This document shows, in pieces, positions 1 through 8,787 of a stretch of DNA of 63,023 nt. This DNA comes from Opitutales bacterium (GTDB lineage: Bacteria > Verrucomicrobiota > Verrucomicrobiia > Opitutales > Opitutaceae). Where the stretch lies: contig JABITN010000062.1 of NCBI GenBank assembly GCA_018700525.1, forward strand, positions 1-63,023, written 5' to 3'. The translations under genes were made by a program, and so were the position numbers. The first letter of the stretch is position 1, and each line of letters begins with the position of its first letter. A model generated the notes under the pieces. It saw only the letters and a program-made list of their open reading frames with translations, did not search any database and was not told the DNA's origin.

Positions 1-251
1 TAATGATTCGCTTTTTCAACATCTCTCTTCAAAAGCAAGCGTGCATGGTTTAGAGCCCAGCGGCGACCATCATTTGGAGCCATCGCTAGTTCCATTTCGC
101 CAAACGTATCACCGATCCAATTAATGTATTCTATGCGACGCACTTGAATCTTTTTTTCTAAATCCCTTGATTCATTCTCTGCAAACAAAGCGAAAGGAAT
201 TATAAGAAAAAAGGAAAACGTAACTAGAAAGTTTTTCTTTGAGTTGGTCAT
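1..251 (-). CDS. N-terminus of an unrecognised secreted protein (truncated by window edge)
   Basis: The frame opens at an ATG at 249-251 and runs leftward off the window without a stop, giving 83 visible codons. Residues 1-24 form a classic signal peptide: a basic start (TNSKKN), a hydrophobic core and an ALFA cleavage site before ENES. The mature part is charged and looks helical (for example 'NWIGDTFGEMELAMAPNDG'). I do not recognise the family. Directly upstream of the ATG lies one copy of a 33-bp motif (252-284) that recurs at 43967 and 41073. The neighbour to the right on the same strand is another secreted protein. A role outside the cytoplasm, perhaps in carbohydrate use, is inference from the neighbourhood only. 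Confidence 0.7.
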   Translation of the reverse strand, partial: MTNSKKNFLVTFSFFLIIPFALFAENESRDLEKKIQVRRIEYINWIGDTFGEMELAMAPNDGRRWALNHARLLLKRDVEKANH

Positions 252-284
252 TGTTGATAGGAAATTCAATTGTTCCGATTTGGT
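252..284 (+). repeat. 33-bp dispersed motif, copy A
   Basis: The motif begins TGTTGATAGGAAATTC and ends TTCCGATTTGGT. It matches copy C (43967-43999) at 31 of 33 positions and copy D (41073-41105) at 29 of 33. Copy A abuts the ATG of the leftward gene ending at 251, so read on the minus strand it is that gene's leader. A weaker relative precedes the next secreted gene (about 1196-1238: TCAATGGTTCC then AATTTGATTAG). Its function is unknown; a shared promoter or leader is one possibility. Confidence 0.6.
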
Positions 285-363
285 TAGCGTAGAATCGCGA
301 TGGGCGTGAGTTGTTCTTCTTTTTCGAAAAGTAGAGGTTTTAGTAAAAGACGAGGAAGATCTA

Positions 364-505
364 AGAGTCTGTTTAATAAGTCAGTGTAGGATCGGGGTTA
401 CCCCGCGATTGTGTCGGTTCGCATCAGATGGATTGAAGAATCGCGGGGTAAACCCGATCCTGCAGATTAGATGCAGGGTGATTTTCGAGTTATTAAACAG
501 TCTCT
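364..505. repeat. MITE-like palindromic element with nested inverted repeats
   Basis: Outer arms at 364-379 and 490-505 are 16-nt inverted repeats with one mismatch (core CTGTTTAATAA). Inner arms at 388-410 and 439-461 are 23-nt inverted repeats with one mismatch (TCGGGGTTACCCCGCGATT side). The outer arm sequence recurs as terminal repeats of the short element at 57892-57953. There is no coding capacity. This is consistent with a small non-autonomous transposable element, or with a strong hairpin just past the stop of the gene at 509-1186. Confidence 0.65.
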
Positions 506-508
506 AAA

Positions 509-1186
509 CTATTTTAGGTCCTCTGCTCTTTTCACAGGTGTGCCCGTGTTCCACCGAGCTTTCCAGTCGGGCTTTTCAATCGTTGCGCGAAAAATGACGG
601 TGTTGTGCAAATCCAGGTCACTGGTCCATACGAATTCGGCTCCTTCGAAATGATAGTCCCTAAAAACTTGGGGAGGTCGGACAGTTGCTTCTTCATAGAC
701 TGTCACGGACTCCCACTTGCTGTGGTCGAAATCTACTTCAAACCAGTTTTCGGGAATGGGAACGTGTTTAACCGCGGGAGTCTCTCCTTCCATGGGACCA
801 AAGAAATAGCACTTGGCTTTCCAGTTGGCATCGCTCACCACATCATCGCCCAATTTAAGAATAAACCCTCCATCGCCAATCATTGTGTGTTCATACTCTT
901 TGCCCGTAATGGCGTCGGCGTTGTCTCTGGCCATTACGGCAATGGTCATCGGGAATTCTGGTAGCACATCTACGGATACGATATTATGAGGCATAAACTC
1001 TATTGAGTCCGTCGCGATGAGCTTTCCGTTAATGTATAGTTTGAACCAATTATCGGCGTATACGTTGAGCTTAACCGTATCGGTCATGTTCGGTTTCACT
1101 ATGTGAGCTGGTAGCCGACTCCTGCGTTGGGAAAAAGCGGGAGCGATTAAGGACGTAATAAGGAGTATGTAAAGAATTCTAGTCAT
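509..1186 (-). CDS. Secreted hypothetical protein, probable beta-sandwich fold
   Basis: This 225-residue protein starts at an ATG (1184-1186). It has a signal peptide over residues 1-19 (hydrophobic stretch ending IAPAFSQ). The mature part has alternating hydrophobic strands and several Trp/Tyr residues ('LNVYADNWFKLYINGKLI', 'FEVDFDHSKWESVTVYEEA'), a pattern resembling galactose-binding-like or ligand-binding beta-sandwich proteins that accompany sulfatase and glycoside hydrolase genes. I do not recognise a named family. No catalytic motif is visible. It lies between a MITE-like hairpin at its 3' end and a 495-bp spacer upstream, apparently as a single gene. Function is unassigned; extracytoplasmic location is well supported. 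Confidence 0.75.
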   Translation of the reverse strand: MTRILYILLITSLIAPAFSQRRSRLPAHIVKPNMTDTVKLNVYADNWFKLYINGKLIATDSIEFMPHNIVSVDVLPEFPMTIAVMARDNADAITGKEYEHTMIGDGGFILKLGDDVVSDANWKAKCYFFGPMEGETPAVKHVPIPENWFEVDFDHSKWESVTVYEEATVRPPQVFRDYHFEGAEFVWTSDLDLHNTVIFRATIEKPDWKARWNTGTPVKRAEDLK

Positions 1187-1681
1187 TGTTATTATGGATT
1201 ATCGATGGGGGCTCAATGGTTCCAATTTGATTAGAGGGTAGGGTGAATGCAGAAAATATTTTTTGTATTTATTATTAGGTTACAAATAATTGATTCTTAG
1301 TTGAGTAACTATTCGAAACAGCGCTTTCCATTTCCTCCTTTTGATTCTCCAATGGCAGCGGAGGCTCTTTATCGGAGTCTTAGGTAGGCTTGAGGTTGTC
1401 TTCCATGAGGGTTAGATGATGATCGTCATGTTTCTACAGGGTTTTCCTAGGGGCACAAGCTTGGATCTCGCAATGATGAAAGACCCTGGCCCAATCCTGT
1501 AAATGTTCTGGGTTTGGTTGGATCGAGGCCTCTGGATTTGGTTTTTGCCTCAGGGGGCACCGGCGTTCCTGAGGTTGGGATTATGGCTGCTCCGACTATG
1601 CTCTTCGAGCTACGGTGGACGTTGTCGCAGGTCGGTAGTTGCCTTAAATGGGGGCCTCTGGGATGTCTTATTAAACCGCCT
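1187..1681. other. Spacer of about 495 bp, possible degraded coding sequence
   Basis: The leader side (1196-1238) resembles the 33-bp motif seen at 252-284. Between about 1430 and 1680 the plus strand has two short overlapping open frames of 60-66 codons with protein-like composition (for example 'DLVFASGGTGVPEVG'), but neither has a convincing start or an identifiable family. I see no tRNA, no strong terminator and no intact gene. Confidence 0.4.
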
Positions 1682-2983
1682 TTAGAGAAGGTTGGGCGCG
1701 AGCCAGCGGGGTAGGAACAGAATCAGGTCCGGAAAAAGAATAACAAGGATGAGTAGGATGAACATGGGGATGAGGATGATCGCTACGTCTTTGATCGCAT
1801 GGATCATTTTAATCTTTCCGAGAGTGCAAGAGATCAAAAGACAGAGCCCGTAAGGAGGTGTGACTAATCCAAATGCGAGAGAAATGACTCCAATGATGGC
1901 AAATTGTATTGGATGCATACCTACTTTAGTCGCGAGAGGAAGAAGGATTGTCCCGAGTATAATAATGGCGGGAATCGCGTCGATAAACATTCCGATGACG
2001 AGAAATGCGAGGGCTACGATGAAGCCAGTGGTAATAGGCCCAGTTCCGAAACCAGCGAGTACATTTACGAGCTCTTGAGGGACTCGGTAGTAGGCGAGGA
2101 GCCAACCGAAAGCCGATGCAGTGCCAATGCAAAAAAGAGAAATGGAGGCGAGGCTGGCTGACTCGTAGAGCACTTTTCGGAAGCTCTTGAAATCTATTTT
2201 TCTATATATGAGTCCACCGAGAATTGCCGAATAAATGACTGCGACTACGGAGGCTTCGGTGGGCGTGAAAAAACCTAGAACGATCCCGCCTACGATGATA
2301 GCGGGAGTGACGAGCGCGAAGACTGCTCGTCCTAGGGCTTGAATGAACTCCTTTAAAGAAGCTCGTTGATATATGGGGTAGTTGCGTGCTTTGGCGTACA
2401 CGTACACAGTTCCCATCATGAATACAGCCATGAGAAAGCCAGGAACTACTCCTGCGAGGAAAAGGCCTCCGATTGAAACTGACATTAGCCCGCCCCACAC
2501 GATCATTAGAATGCTCGGAGGTATGATGACTCCCATTACGGATGAACAAGCGGTGATCGCGACAGAGAAGCTCGTGTCGTAGCCTTGCTTTTTCATCGCG
2601 GGTATCATGAGGGAGCCAATGCCCGCCGCGTCGGCCGTCGACGATCCGGAAATGCCTGCGAAGAGCATGCTTACCATTACGTTTATGTGTCCTAGTCCGC
2701 CGGGAAGGTGACCAACGGAAGCCCGAGCGAGTCCGACTAAACGTTCTGTTATTCCGGACGCATTCATTAAATTGGCAGCGAGAAGGAAAAAGGGAACTGC
2801 CAATAAAATGAAGGCGTTGTATGATTTCCACATCTCCTGCAGCAGTACGATGGGAGTCATGCGCGGATCGAGGATGAATACTGGGATGCAAGCCAGGCCA
2901 AGGGCGAAAGAAACCGGGACTCGAAGCACGATCAGAATGGCGAACGTGCCAAATAGAATGAGGGATACTTCTCCCGCGCTCAT
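1682..2983 (-). CDS. dctM: TRAP transporter large permease (DctM family)
   Basis: This 433-residue integral membrane protein forms the ion-coupled channel of a tripartite ATP-independent periplasmic transporter in the cytoplasmic membrane. It is almost entirely hydrophobic with about 12 membrane segments. Family landmarks visible are 'NVMVSMLFAGISGSSTADA' (residues about 100-118), 'SSVMGVIIPPSI' and, in the second half, 'GLVTPPYGLCL'. The start ATG overlaps the last four bases of dctQ (ATGA), showing translational coupling. It is the last gene of the operon dctP-dctQ-dctM. The substrate cannot be read from the sequence; C4-dicarboxylates or sugar acids are typical of the family. Confidence 0.93.
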   Translation of the reverse strand: MSAGEVSLILFGTFAILIVLRVPVSFALGLACIPVFILDPRMTPIVLLQEMWKSYNAFILLAVPFFLLAANLMNASGITERLVGLARASVGHLPGGLGHINVMVSMLFAGISGSSTADAAGIGSLMIPAMKKQGYDTSFSVAITACSSVMGVIIPPSILMIVWGGLMSVSIGGLFLAGVVPGFLMAVFMMGTVYVYAKARNYPIYQRASLKEFIQALGRAVFALVTPAIIVGGIVLGFFTPTEASVVAVIYSAILGGLIYRKIDFKSFRKVLYESASLASISLFCIGTASAFGWLLAYYRVPQELVNVLAGFGTGPITTGFIVALAFLVIGMFIDAIPAIIILGTILLPLATKVGMHPIQFAIIGVISLAFGLVTPPYGLCLLISCTLGKIKMIHAIKDVAIILIPMFILLILVILFPDLILFLPRWLAPNLL

Positions 2984-3474
2984 TGTTTCGGCTCCTTTTT
3001 CACGCCCTTTATCATTCGGATATCTTCAGCGATTTTCTCGCCGACAAATAGAAGCCAAGTAAATCCGGTTAGGGGAAACGCGACATATATGCTAGCCATG
3101 TTTATCCCGCTCATTTCCGAGTTTTGGATGTATCCGATTTTTGCGAAACTTATTCCGTAAGATGAAAAGAACAAAGCCATCGTGGTGATCGCTCCATGGA
3201 CGATTAGGTTTCGTCTTCCTTGGCTTTGTTTTGTTTTTGGGTGGGGTAGAAGATCGACATCGAAGTGGGCGTTATCCCGAACTGCGATCATCGCTCCAAT
3301 CATAATGATCCAGACGAAGCAAAATCGCGCGATCTCCTCTGTCCATATGTAGCGCGGAATGATTCCGGTGTACCGGGAGATGATCTGGAGAGAGACAGGC
3401 AATATAATAAAGCCCATCAGTACGGTCAGCGTACGCCTCAACAATCGATAGTAGCTGTTGATGAATGAAGGCAT
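2980..3474 (-). CDS. dctQ: TRAP transporter small permease (DctQ family)
   Basis: This 164-residue membrane protein has four predicted transmembrane segments, the usual size and topology for the small subunit that pairs with DctM. Visible features include 'RRTLTVLMGFIILPVSLQ', the central 'YIWTEEIARFCFVWIIMIG' typical of DctQ, and 'AHFDVDLLP' between helices 2 and 3. It sits 33 bp downstream of the binding-protein gene and overlaps dctM by 4 bp. The start ATG is at 3472-3474. The DctQ assignment is secure because of position and helix pattern, since this subunit is poorly conserved in sequence. Confidence 0.9.
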   Translation of the reverse strand: MPSFINSYYRLLRRTLTVLMGFIILPVSLQIISRYTGIIPRYIWTEEIARFCFVWIIMIGAMIAVRDNAHFDVDLLPHPKTKQSQGRRNLIVHGAITTMALFFSSYGISFAKIGYIQNSEMSGINMASIYVAFPLTGFTWLLFVGEKIAEDIRMIKGVKKEPKQ

Positions 3475-3492
3475 GGATGCAGGTCAATAAAC

Positions 3493-3520
3493 GCTACTGT
3501 ACGTTAGCTACTGTACGTTA
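3493..3520. repeat. Tandem 14-bp duplication at the dctP stop
   Basis: GCTACTGTACGTTA occurs twice in direct succession (3493-3506 and 3507-3520). The second unit holds the last codons and part of the stop region of dctP. Because 14 is not a multiple of three, the copy adds no coding sequence; the dctP TAG falls at 3508-3510. It looks like a replication-slippage event. Confidence 0.8.
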
Positions 3521-4512
3521 TTGACTCTCTCGAGTACATCGAGGGCGTCGACTTCTTCCGCGAAAGCTATCTTGATTGGAACGGTCAATGCAAGGAGCTT
3601 GTCTCTCTCAGTGAAAACATGGGTTTTGAGTTTATCCTCTGCTTCCATTTGGGCAAGCAGTTCAGAGTCTAGGTTCGATTCAATCATCCGCCCGTAGGCT
3701 CCCGCTTCCTTGCCAGCCTTTATGATAGCCGCTTGCAAGTCTTCGGGCAGGCTTCGAAGCGTCTTGCCGCTAAAGCATAGTGGTCGAACGGTAATCGCGT
3801 GCTGAGTGAGCGATATTTGGGGGCCGACTTCGTAGAACTTCATTTGTTGAATACCGGTTGCTTCATTCTCTGCCGCATCAATGACTCCGGTCTGTATTGC
3901 GTTATAAATTTCGTTGTAGGCGATAACGGTCGGAGCCGCTCTTATCGCTTGAAAAATTCGAGTTTGTATCGGCGCTCCCATGACGCGTATATTGAGCCCT
4001 TTCAGCTCTTTCATATTTCTTACCGGTTTGTTTACGATAAGGTGACGGGTTCCGCCTCCAGCGTAGCCAATGAGTTGTACATCGGCCCTATCGGAGACGT
4101 CGTCTGCAATTGGCTGCAGAGCATCTCCATTGAGTACTTTGTTCCAATGCCCGGTATCCCTAAAGAGGAATGGCATATCCATGATTGGAGCCGCTTTTGA
4201 AAAGGTTGACATGTGGGAGGGCGAGACGATTGCGAAGTCGACGCTGAGGCCCTGGCTCATGTAAGCGAAATAGTCCTTCTCAAGGCCGAGCTCGCTGTTT
4301 CCGTAGATCTCGAATCGTACCTCGCCTCCGTAGTTCTCCTTAACGAGTTCTTCGAACTTCCGTAGCGTTTGATTGAAGGAATGGTTTTCGTCGAATTGAG
4401 AAGCCCCTCGAAGCACGATTGTATTGTCCCTTTCGGAGCACGCCGAGAAGAGCACTGCCAGCGATGATGCGATCAGGAGTGGCAGGAAAGATTGCAGCAA
4501 GCGATATTTCAT
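3508..4512 (-). CDS. dctP: TRAP transporter substrate-binding lipoprotein (DctP family)
   Basis: The protein is 334 residues if started at the ATG at 4510-4512; an in-frame TTG at 4596 would add 28 non-signal-like residues and is less likely. The N-terminus is a lipoprotein signal peptide ending 'AVLFSAC', so the protein is probably membrane-anchored in the periplasm. Family landmarks are 'ELKGLNIRVMGAPIQ' with the substrate-carboxylate-binding arginine, 'AYNEIYNAIQTGVIDAAENE' (the DctP family helix), and 'YEVGPQISLTQHAI'. It is the first gene of the three-gene TRAP operon and would set its substrate range. The ligand is not identifiable by eye. Confidence 0.93.
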   Translation of the reverse strand: MKYRLLQSFLPLLIASSLAVLFSACSERDNTIVLRGASQFDENHSFNQTLRKFEELVKENYGGEVRFEIYGNSELGLEKDYFAYMSQGLSVDFAIVSPSHMSTFSKAAPIMDMPFLFRDTGHWNKVLNGDALQPIADDVSDRADVQLIGYAGGGTRHLIVNKPVRNMKELKGLNIRVMGAPIQTRIFQAIRAAPTVIAYNEIYNAIQTGVIDAAENEATGIQQMKFYEVGPQISLTQHAITVRPLCFSGKTLRSLPEDLQAAIIKAGKEAGAYGRMIESNLDSELLAQMEAEDKLKTHVFTERDKLLALTVPIKIAFAEEVDALDVLERVNNVQ

Positions 4513-5309
4513 GGGGTTTTTGAGTTTTAGCGGGGTGATGGATTGGAAAGGAAAAAACTGATTTCCGAGTAAAGAAGGGTTTAGAAACCTAAGCAACTCT
4601 TTGATGACGATTTTGGCGAACGTCGATTGATTTGCGAAAGTGCTTGGGTGTGATTACAGATCAGTACGTCGGATTGAAGCGCTTTTTTGCTAACCTTGGT
4701 CGCGGCCGATATCCGAGCGGCTATAGAACGATGCAATCGTTATATTACCTTATGAAAATGGCCGCTCGGAGATCGGCCGCGACCTAAGTCTTTAGCCGCA
4801 AGAAGGTGCAAGAATCGCAAAAGCCGCAAGACCGGTAGGTCGATGTCTATGCTCTCAAATTTCCAACGCGACTTTGTGAAAAAGGGCGTCATCGCTTCGC
4901 TAGGATGAACCCGCTACGGAGGGACTCAATAAGGATGGCTTGTGTCTCGCCAAATAAGGTTCATTAAGGTTTGAAAACAAAAGGGGTTCACCTCTCCCTA
5001 TCTCTAAAAGTTTCTTAAATTGACAGGTATGGATGTGGGCCGATGCTAAGGAGCTTAAAAGAAGAAGGGGGACTTCGGCAATTTTTGAAATATATTTTGT
5101 AAACGATGTTTGAATACTGATTGAAACGCAGTTTCCCATTTTTGTAGGGACCTATCGCTATCGCGGAAAAGATATCCAGAACGATATTTGCGCGTTTAAG
5201 AGTGGAGTTGAGCTCCTTTCCGTGCTGATAAGGTTGAGTGTTATTGTGCTTCTCGTGTTTTCCAAAGTATGCGTGCATACGCGACCCATCAACTCCACCG
5301 ATTGCTAAA
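4513..5309. other. Spacer of about 800 bp without a supported gene
   Basis: The spacer contains the inverted repeat at 4698-4784 and AT-rich sequence. A leftward frame from 5320 to 5015 (101 codons, ATG start) overlaps the N-terminal coding region of the next gene, has no recognisable domain and is judged spurious. Promoters for the divergent dctP operon and the DUF1080 gene must lie here, but none stands out. Confidence 0.5.
4698..4784. repeat. REP-like GC-rich inverted repeat, copy 1
   Basis: Two 24-nt arms (4698-4721 and 4761-4784) pair with a single mismatch; each contains GGTCGCGGCCGAT and CCGAGCGGC or their complements. The 39-nt AT-rich loop lies between. Related copies occur at 52763-52836 and, as a half element, at 56073-56096. 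All lie between genes. No transposase for this family is present in the window. Confidence 0.75.
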
Positions 5310-6338
5310 ATGATTCTCATAACTAAAGCTCGTCGCTATCAAACGGGACGATTGAACCTCCGTACAATCTGCCTGTTAGCTTGCCTCTTTTGGCCTTTTG
5401 CGTCCTTTGCCGAATCGGTTCCTAAAGGTCTTATTGGTGATTGGTCTCTAATTCTCTCAACGAATGAGCCTGCTTGGTTGAAAGTTGAAATAAAGGATGG
5501 AGAGCCTGTGGTTCACATGCGTGTGCATGTTCAATCCGCTGGACCGCACAAGATCATCGAATTCAAAAACAATCGTTTGACATTTCCAGTCAAGATAAAG
5601 CGAGAGGGGAAAGACGGTCCTAAGGTTACTACGAACACGGTGACGGTCGGTTTGAAAAACGGAAAACTAGATGGGATTATTGTGAACGAATCGCTAGAGA
5701 AGCCGTATGATCGCATTACGTTTACGGGAAAGAAGTTTCCTTCAATGCCTGATCGTCCCGACCTATCGAAGGTCAGATTTGGGCACCCGGTTTCGCTTTT
5801 CAATGGAAAAGATCTGACGGGCTGGCGATTGTATGATTCCAAAAAGAAAAACGGTTGGAGGGCCGAAGGCGGCATGCTGGTCAATGACACTCCAAAGACA
5901 GATTTCGGATCCACTGGTTCTTATGGGAATTTGCAAACGGAAGCGGTGTTTGACGATTTCTGGTTGCACATCGAGTTCCTGATCGAAGGCAACCGCAATA
6001 GCGGCGTATATCTCCGAGGGATGTACGAGGCTCAGGTGGTTGATCGGGATAGCCGAATGCAGGGGCTTCAAGGAGTAGGCTCTATCTTTGGGAGAATCGC
6101 TCCATCCATACAGGCGGGAAAACAGCCGGGCGAGTGGCAGACTTACGATCTCACATTGGTGGACCGGCATGTGACGGTTGTGTTGAATGGAGTGAAGGTC
6201 GTCGACAATCAACCAGTGGAAGGTCCAACGGGCGGAGCGGTTCATACAGACCCGACGGTTCCTGGTCCAATCCATTTGCAGGGTGACCATACATCGGTGA
6301 AGTATAAGAATATCTATTTGGCTCCTGTCGTTCGATAG
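5310..6338 (+). CDS. Secreted DUF1080 (3-keto-disaccharide hydrolase-type) protein
   Basis: This 342-residue protein starts at the ATG at 5310, which gives a signal peptide ('ICLLACLFWPFASFAES'). An upstream in-frame extension lacks signal features. The first third is a small beta-rich domain; the C-terminal part from about residue 160 is a DUF1080 lectin-like sandwich, recognised by 'VSLFNGKDLTGWRLYDSK', 'LHIEFLIEGNRNSGVYLRG', 'GEWQTYDLTLVDRHVTVVLNG' and the ending 'GPIHLQGDHTSVKYKNIYL'. Members of this fold bind or cleave sugars outside the cytoplasm and are greatly expanded in planctomycetes and verrucomicrobia. The exact substrate is unknown. It appears to be a single gene. Confidence 0.88.
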   Translation: MILITKARRYQTGRLNLRTICLLACLFWPFASFAESVPKGLIGDWSLILSTNEPAWLKVEIKDGEPVVHMRVHVQSAGPHKIIEFKNNRLTFPVKIKREGKDGPKVTTNTVTVGLKNGKLDGIIVNESLEKPYDRITFTGKKFPSMPDRPDLSKVRFGHPVSLFNGKDLTGWRLYDSKKKNGWRAEGGMLVNDTPKTDFGSTGSYGNLQTEAVFDDFWLHIEFLIEGNRNSGVYLRGMYEAQVVDRDSRMQGLQGVGSIFGRIAPSIQAGKQPGEWQTYDLTLVDRHVTVVLNGVKVVDNQPVEGPTGGAVHTDPTVPGPIHLQGDHTSVKYKNIYLAPVVR

Positions 6339-6489
6339 TGCCTCATCTATCTCACTAATGAGACACGCGACCCGAGACGTCTCGCGCTACCATTGAGCAG
6401 GCAGGTGGGTCGAGACCTCTGGCCGCGATATTCAACCAAAGCTCGGTTGCTCCGTGATCTCCAGCGCAGCGGGCGGTTAAAACCCAAAC

Positions 6490-7197
6490 TCACAAGATGC
6501 CGCATTTTTGGAAGCTGTAGTAGCCGATACGGTTGGGGTCTTTTTGAGGCGAACCGATGATTATGTGATCGAGTAGGTCGATACCGATAGTCTGGGATGC
6601 TTCTCTGAGCTGACGGGTGACTTTAATGTCTGCCGCGCTGGGGCTAGGGTCGCCGCTGGGATGATTGTGGACGCAGATGATGGCGCTGGATCCGTGTCTG
6701 ATCGCCTCCCTGAAAACCTCTCTTGGGTGGACGAGACTTTGGCTGGCCGTTCCGGAGGTCACTTCGCAGGAGCGAATGAGTCGGTTTTTTCGGTCAAGAC
6801 AGAGAGTCCAGAATTTTTCAATTTCCAGACCGATGGCTCGTGAACGCATGAATTCGAAAATGCGTTTAGGCGTGTCTAGAATTGGATTCGCTTCGTTGGA
6901 TGCAGCGAGGACTCGTCGACAGATTTCAACTACTGTTACCAGTTGGAGCGCCTTTACTTTCCCAATACCTTTGAATCGACGGAATTCGCTGTCATCCCAG
7001 CTCACGAGATTGGATAACGATCCGGCGTCGTTTATGATGTTCGAAGCGACGTTTAGAACGTTGTGGCCTTTGCTGCCGCTTCTCAGAAGCATAGCGAGCA
7101 GTTCGGTTTCGCTGAGTGCCGATGCTCCCAATCGTTGAAGACGTTCTTGTGGACGCTCGGATTCGGCGAGTTCCATGAGTTTAGCATTCTCATTCAT
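6490..7197 (-). CDS. radC: RadC-family JAB/MPN+ protein
   Basis: This 235-residue protein, of normal family length, has an N-terminal helix-hairpin-helix-like part ('FRRFKGIGKVKALQLVTV') and a C-terminal JAB1/MPN+ metal-binding domain with 'VHPREVFREAI' and 'HNHPSGDPSPSAAD', the conserved His-x-His and Asp zinc ligands. RadC proteins are common but their cellular role is unsettled; a direct repair role has been questioned. It starts at the ATG at 7195-7197, divergent from the acyltransferase gene at 7365. Only about 150 bp precede its stop on the other side, so it seems monocistronic. Confidence 0.93.
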   Translation of the reverse strand: MNENAKLMELAESERPQERLQRLGASALSETELLAMLLRSGSKGHNVLNVASNIINDAGSLSNLVSWDDSEFRRFKGIGKVKALQLVTVVEICRRVLAASNEANPILDTPKRIFEFMRSRAIGLEIEKFWTLCLDRKNRLIRSCEVTSGTASQSLVHPREVFREAIRHGSSAIICVHNHPSGDPSPSAADIKVTRQLREASQTIGIDLLDHIIIGSPQKDPNRIGYYSFQKCGIL

Positions 7198-7364
7198 TGG
7201 CTAGGGTGGCTATGGAGTTGGCGAGCTCTGTCTGCCGCGAGTTGGAAGATGCAGATTTGAGATAACTACAGAGTGAATCTACTTGCGAGGCCCAAATCGA
7301 TCAAGGGAATTTCGTCTTTTCGCGCTCGACCCGGGTCTTGTTGAGTCGGTAGCGTGGTTGATTC

Positions 7365-8786
7365 ATGGTTTTTAGTTCGCCGATATTTCTGTTTGGATTT
7401 TTGCCAATCGTTTTACTGCTTTCGCTCCTAGTGGGTCGCTCTGCGCAGAATGGAATTTTGTTGGCGGCGAGTCTTTTGTTCTATGCCTGGGGCGAGCCGG
7501 TATTCGTTTTTTTGTTATTATTGTCGATTGGCGTGAATTTCGTGGTAGCTCGCGCCTTCTCAAGGGGAGGGGCCCAGCGGGCGAGTTTGTTGGGAATAGG
7601 AGTTGGCTTCAATTTGCTGCTTCTCGTTTCTTTTAAGTACGGCGCGTTTTTGTTGGAGAATACGTTTGGATTGTTTGGTGGTAGTGTAGAAGGCGCATCC
7701 AGTATGATCGAGCGATGGCCGGAGTTACCGATTGGAATCTCTTTCTACACTTTCCAGGCAATTTCGTATTTAGTAGACGTATACCGCGGTCAGTGTCGCC
7801 CACAGCGCAGTTTTTTGGATCTTGGGCTGTACATTTCAATGTTTCCTCAATTGATCGCTGGACCGATCGTTCGGTATTCGGAAATAGAGGATCAGCTAGC
7901 GAATCGCAAACGTAGCTTGGAGGGCTTTAATGCGGGGGCATCCCGGTTCGTTCGCGGATTGGCTAAAAAGGTTTTGATTGCGGATACGCTTGCTGTGGTT
8001 GCGGATGCTTCATTTGGGGGAGCTCCGGGAGGGCTTAGCGTTTCGATGGCTTGGCTCGGTTTGATCTGTTATGGGTTTCAGCTTTATTACGACTTTTCTG
8101 GCTACTCGGATATGGCGATTGGAATGGGCAAAATGTTTGGATTCCGGTTTCCGGAGAATTTCAATTTTCCCTATACGGCACGAAGCGTGAGGGAGTTTTG
8201 GAAACGCTGGCATATGACTTTGTCGCGTTGGTTTCGCGATTATCTGTACATTCCTCTTGGCGGGAATCGGAATTCGTCGGGACGGGTGGGTTTCAATCTT
8301 CTGATTGTATTCGCTTTGTGCGGATTGTGGCATGGGGCGAGTTGGGGATTTCTTGTTTGGGGGCTTTATTACGGGTGCTTTTTGTTGCTAGAACGAACAG
8401 TCTGGGGACGTTTTGTATCTAGTCTGCCGAAACTGGTGCAGCATGGCTATTTGCTTGGGATTGTTTTTTTTGGTTGGGTATTTTTTCGAAGCGAGACTTT
8501 GGCCGATGCAGGGGGGTATTTCCGGTCCCTGGTTGGGGCTGGGAATGAGGGGCTGACGAAGGGAGCGGTTTCGGTGCCTTTGGAATACGAAGCTATACTT
8601 GCGCTGGTTGTAGCGATTAGCTTTTCGACAAAGTATCCAACGCAGTTGGGAGAAGCTTTGTCGCGTGCGAGCTTTGGACGTTGGAGATCGTATGTTGGTT
8701 ATGTTGGAACTTTGGTATTGCTTGTCATTTGCATGAGTGCAGTTGCTAGCAGCACGTACAGTCCTTTTCTCTATTTCCGATTCTGA
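7365..8786 (+). CDS. MBOAT-family O-acyltransferase (AlgI-like)
   Basis: This 473-residue polytopic membrane protein has about 10-12 transmembrane segments. It carries the AlgI/MBOAT hallmarks 'MFPQLIAGPIVRYSEIE', 'YSDMAIGMGKMFGF', 'FWKRWHMTLSRWFRDYLYIP' and 'LCGLWHGASW' with the presumed catalytic histidine. In known systems this protein passes acetyl groups across the membrane for O-acetylation of an extracellular polysaccharide or cell-wall polymer. The partner transferase gene follows after one base. No alginate polymerase or epimerase genes are nearby, so the acceptor is not necessarily alginate. The start ATG at 7365 gives a hydrophobic N-terminal helix. Confidence 0.93.
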   Translation: MVFSSPIFLFGFLPIVLLLSLLVGRSAQNGILLAASLLFYAWGEPVFVFLLLLSIGVNFVVARAFSRGGAQRASLLGIGVGFNLLLLVSFKYGAFLLENTFGLFGGSVEGASSMIERWPELPIGISFYTFQAISYLVDVYRGQCRPQRSFLDLGLYISMFPQLIAGPIVRYSEIEDQLANRKRSLEGFNAGASRFVRGLAKKVLIADTLAVVADASFGGAPGGLSVSMAWLGLICYGFQLYYDFSGYSDMAIGMGKMFGFRFPENFNFPYTARSVREFWKRWHMTLSRWFRDYLYIPLGGNRNSSGRVGFNLLIVFALCGLWHGASWGFLVWGLYYGCFLLLERTVWGRFVSSLPKLVQHGYLLGIVFFGWVFFRSETLADAGGYFRSLVGAGNEGLTKGAVSVPLEYEAILALVVAISFSTKYPTQLGEALSRASFGRWRSYVGYVGTLVLLVICMSAVASSTYSPFLYFRF

Positions 8787-8787
8787 T

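Noticed and set aside
1503-1714. Two overlapping rightward frames upstream of dctM
   Set aside because: No start signal or family; end overlaps dctM coding sequence. Possibly decayed sequence.
2202-2891. Long rightward-shifted leftward frame (229 codons) overlapping dctM in another frame
   Set aside because: It lies wholly within the strongly supported dctM gene, is rich in Arg/His/Ser as expected for an out-of-frame shadow, and has no domain.
5015-5320. 101-codon leftward frame upstream of the DUF1080 gene
   Set aside because: It overlaps the signal-peptide coding region of the DUF1080 gene, has no family and no ribosome-binding site.
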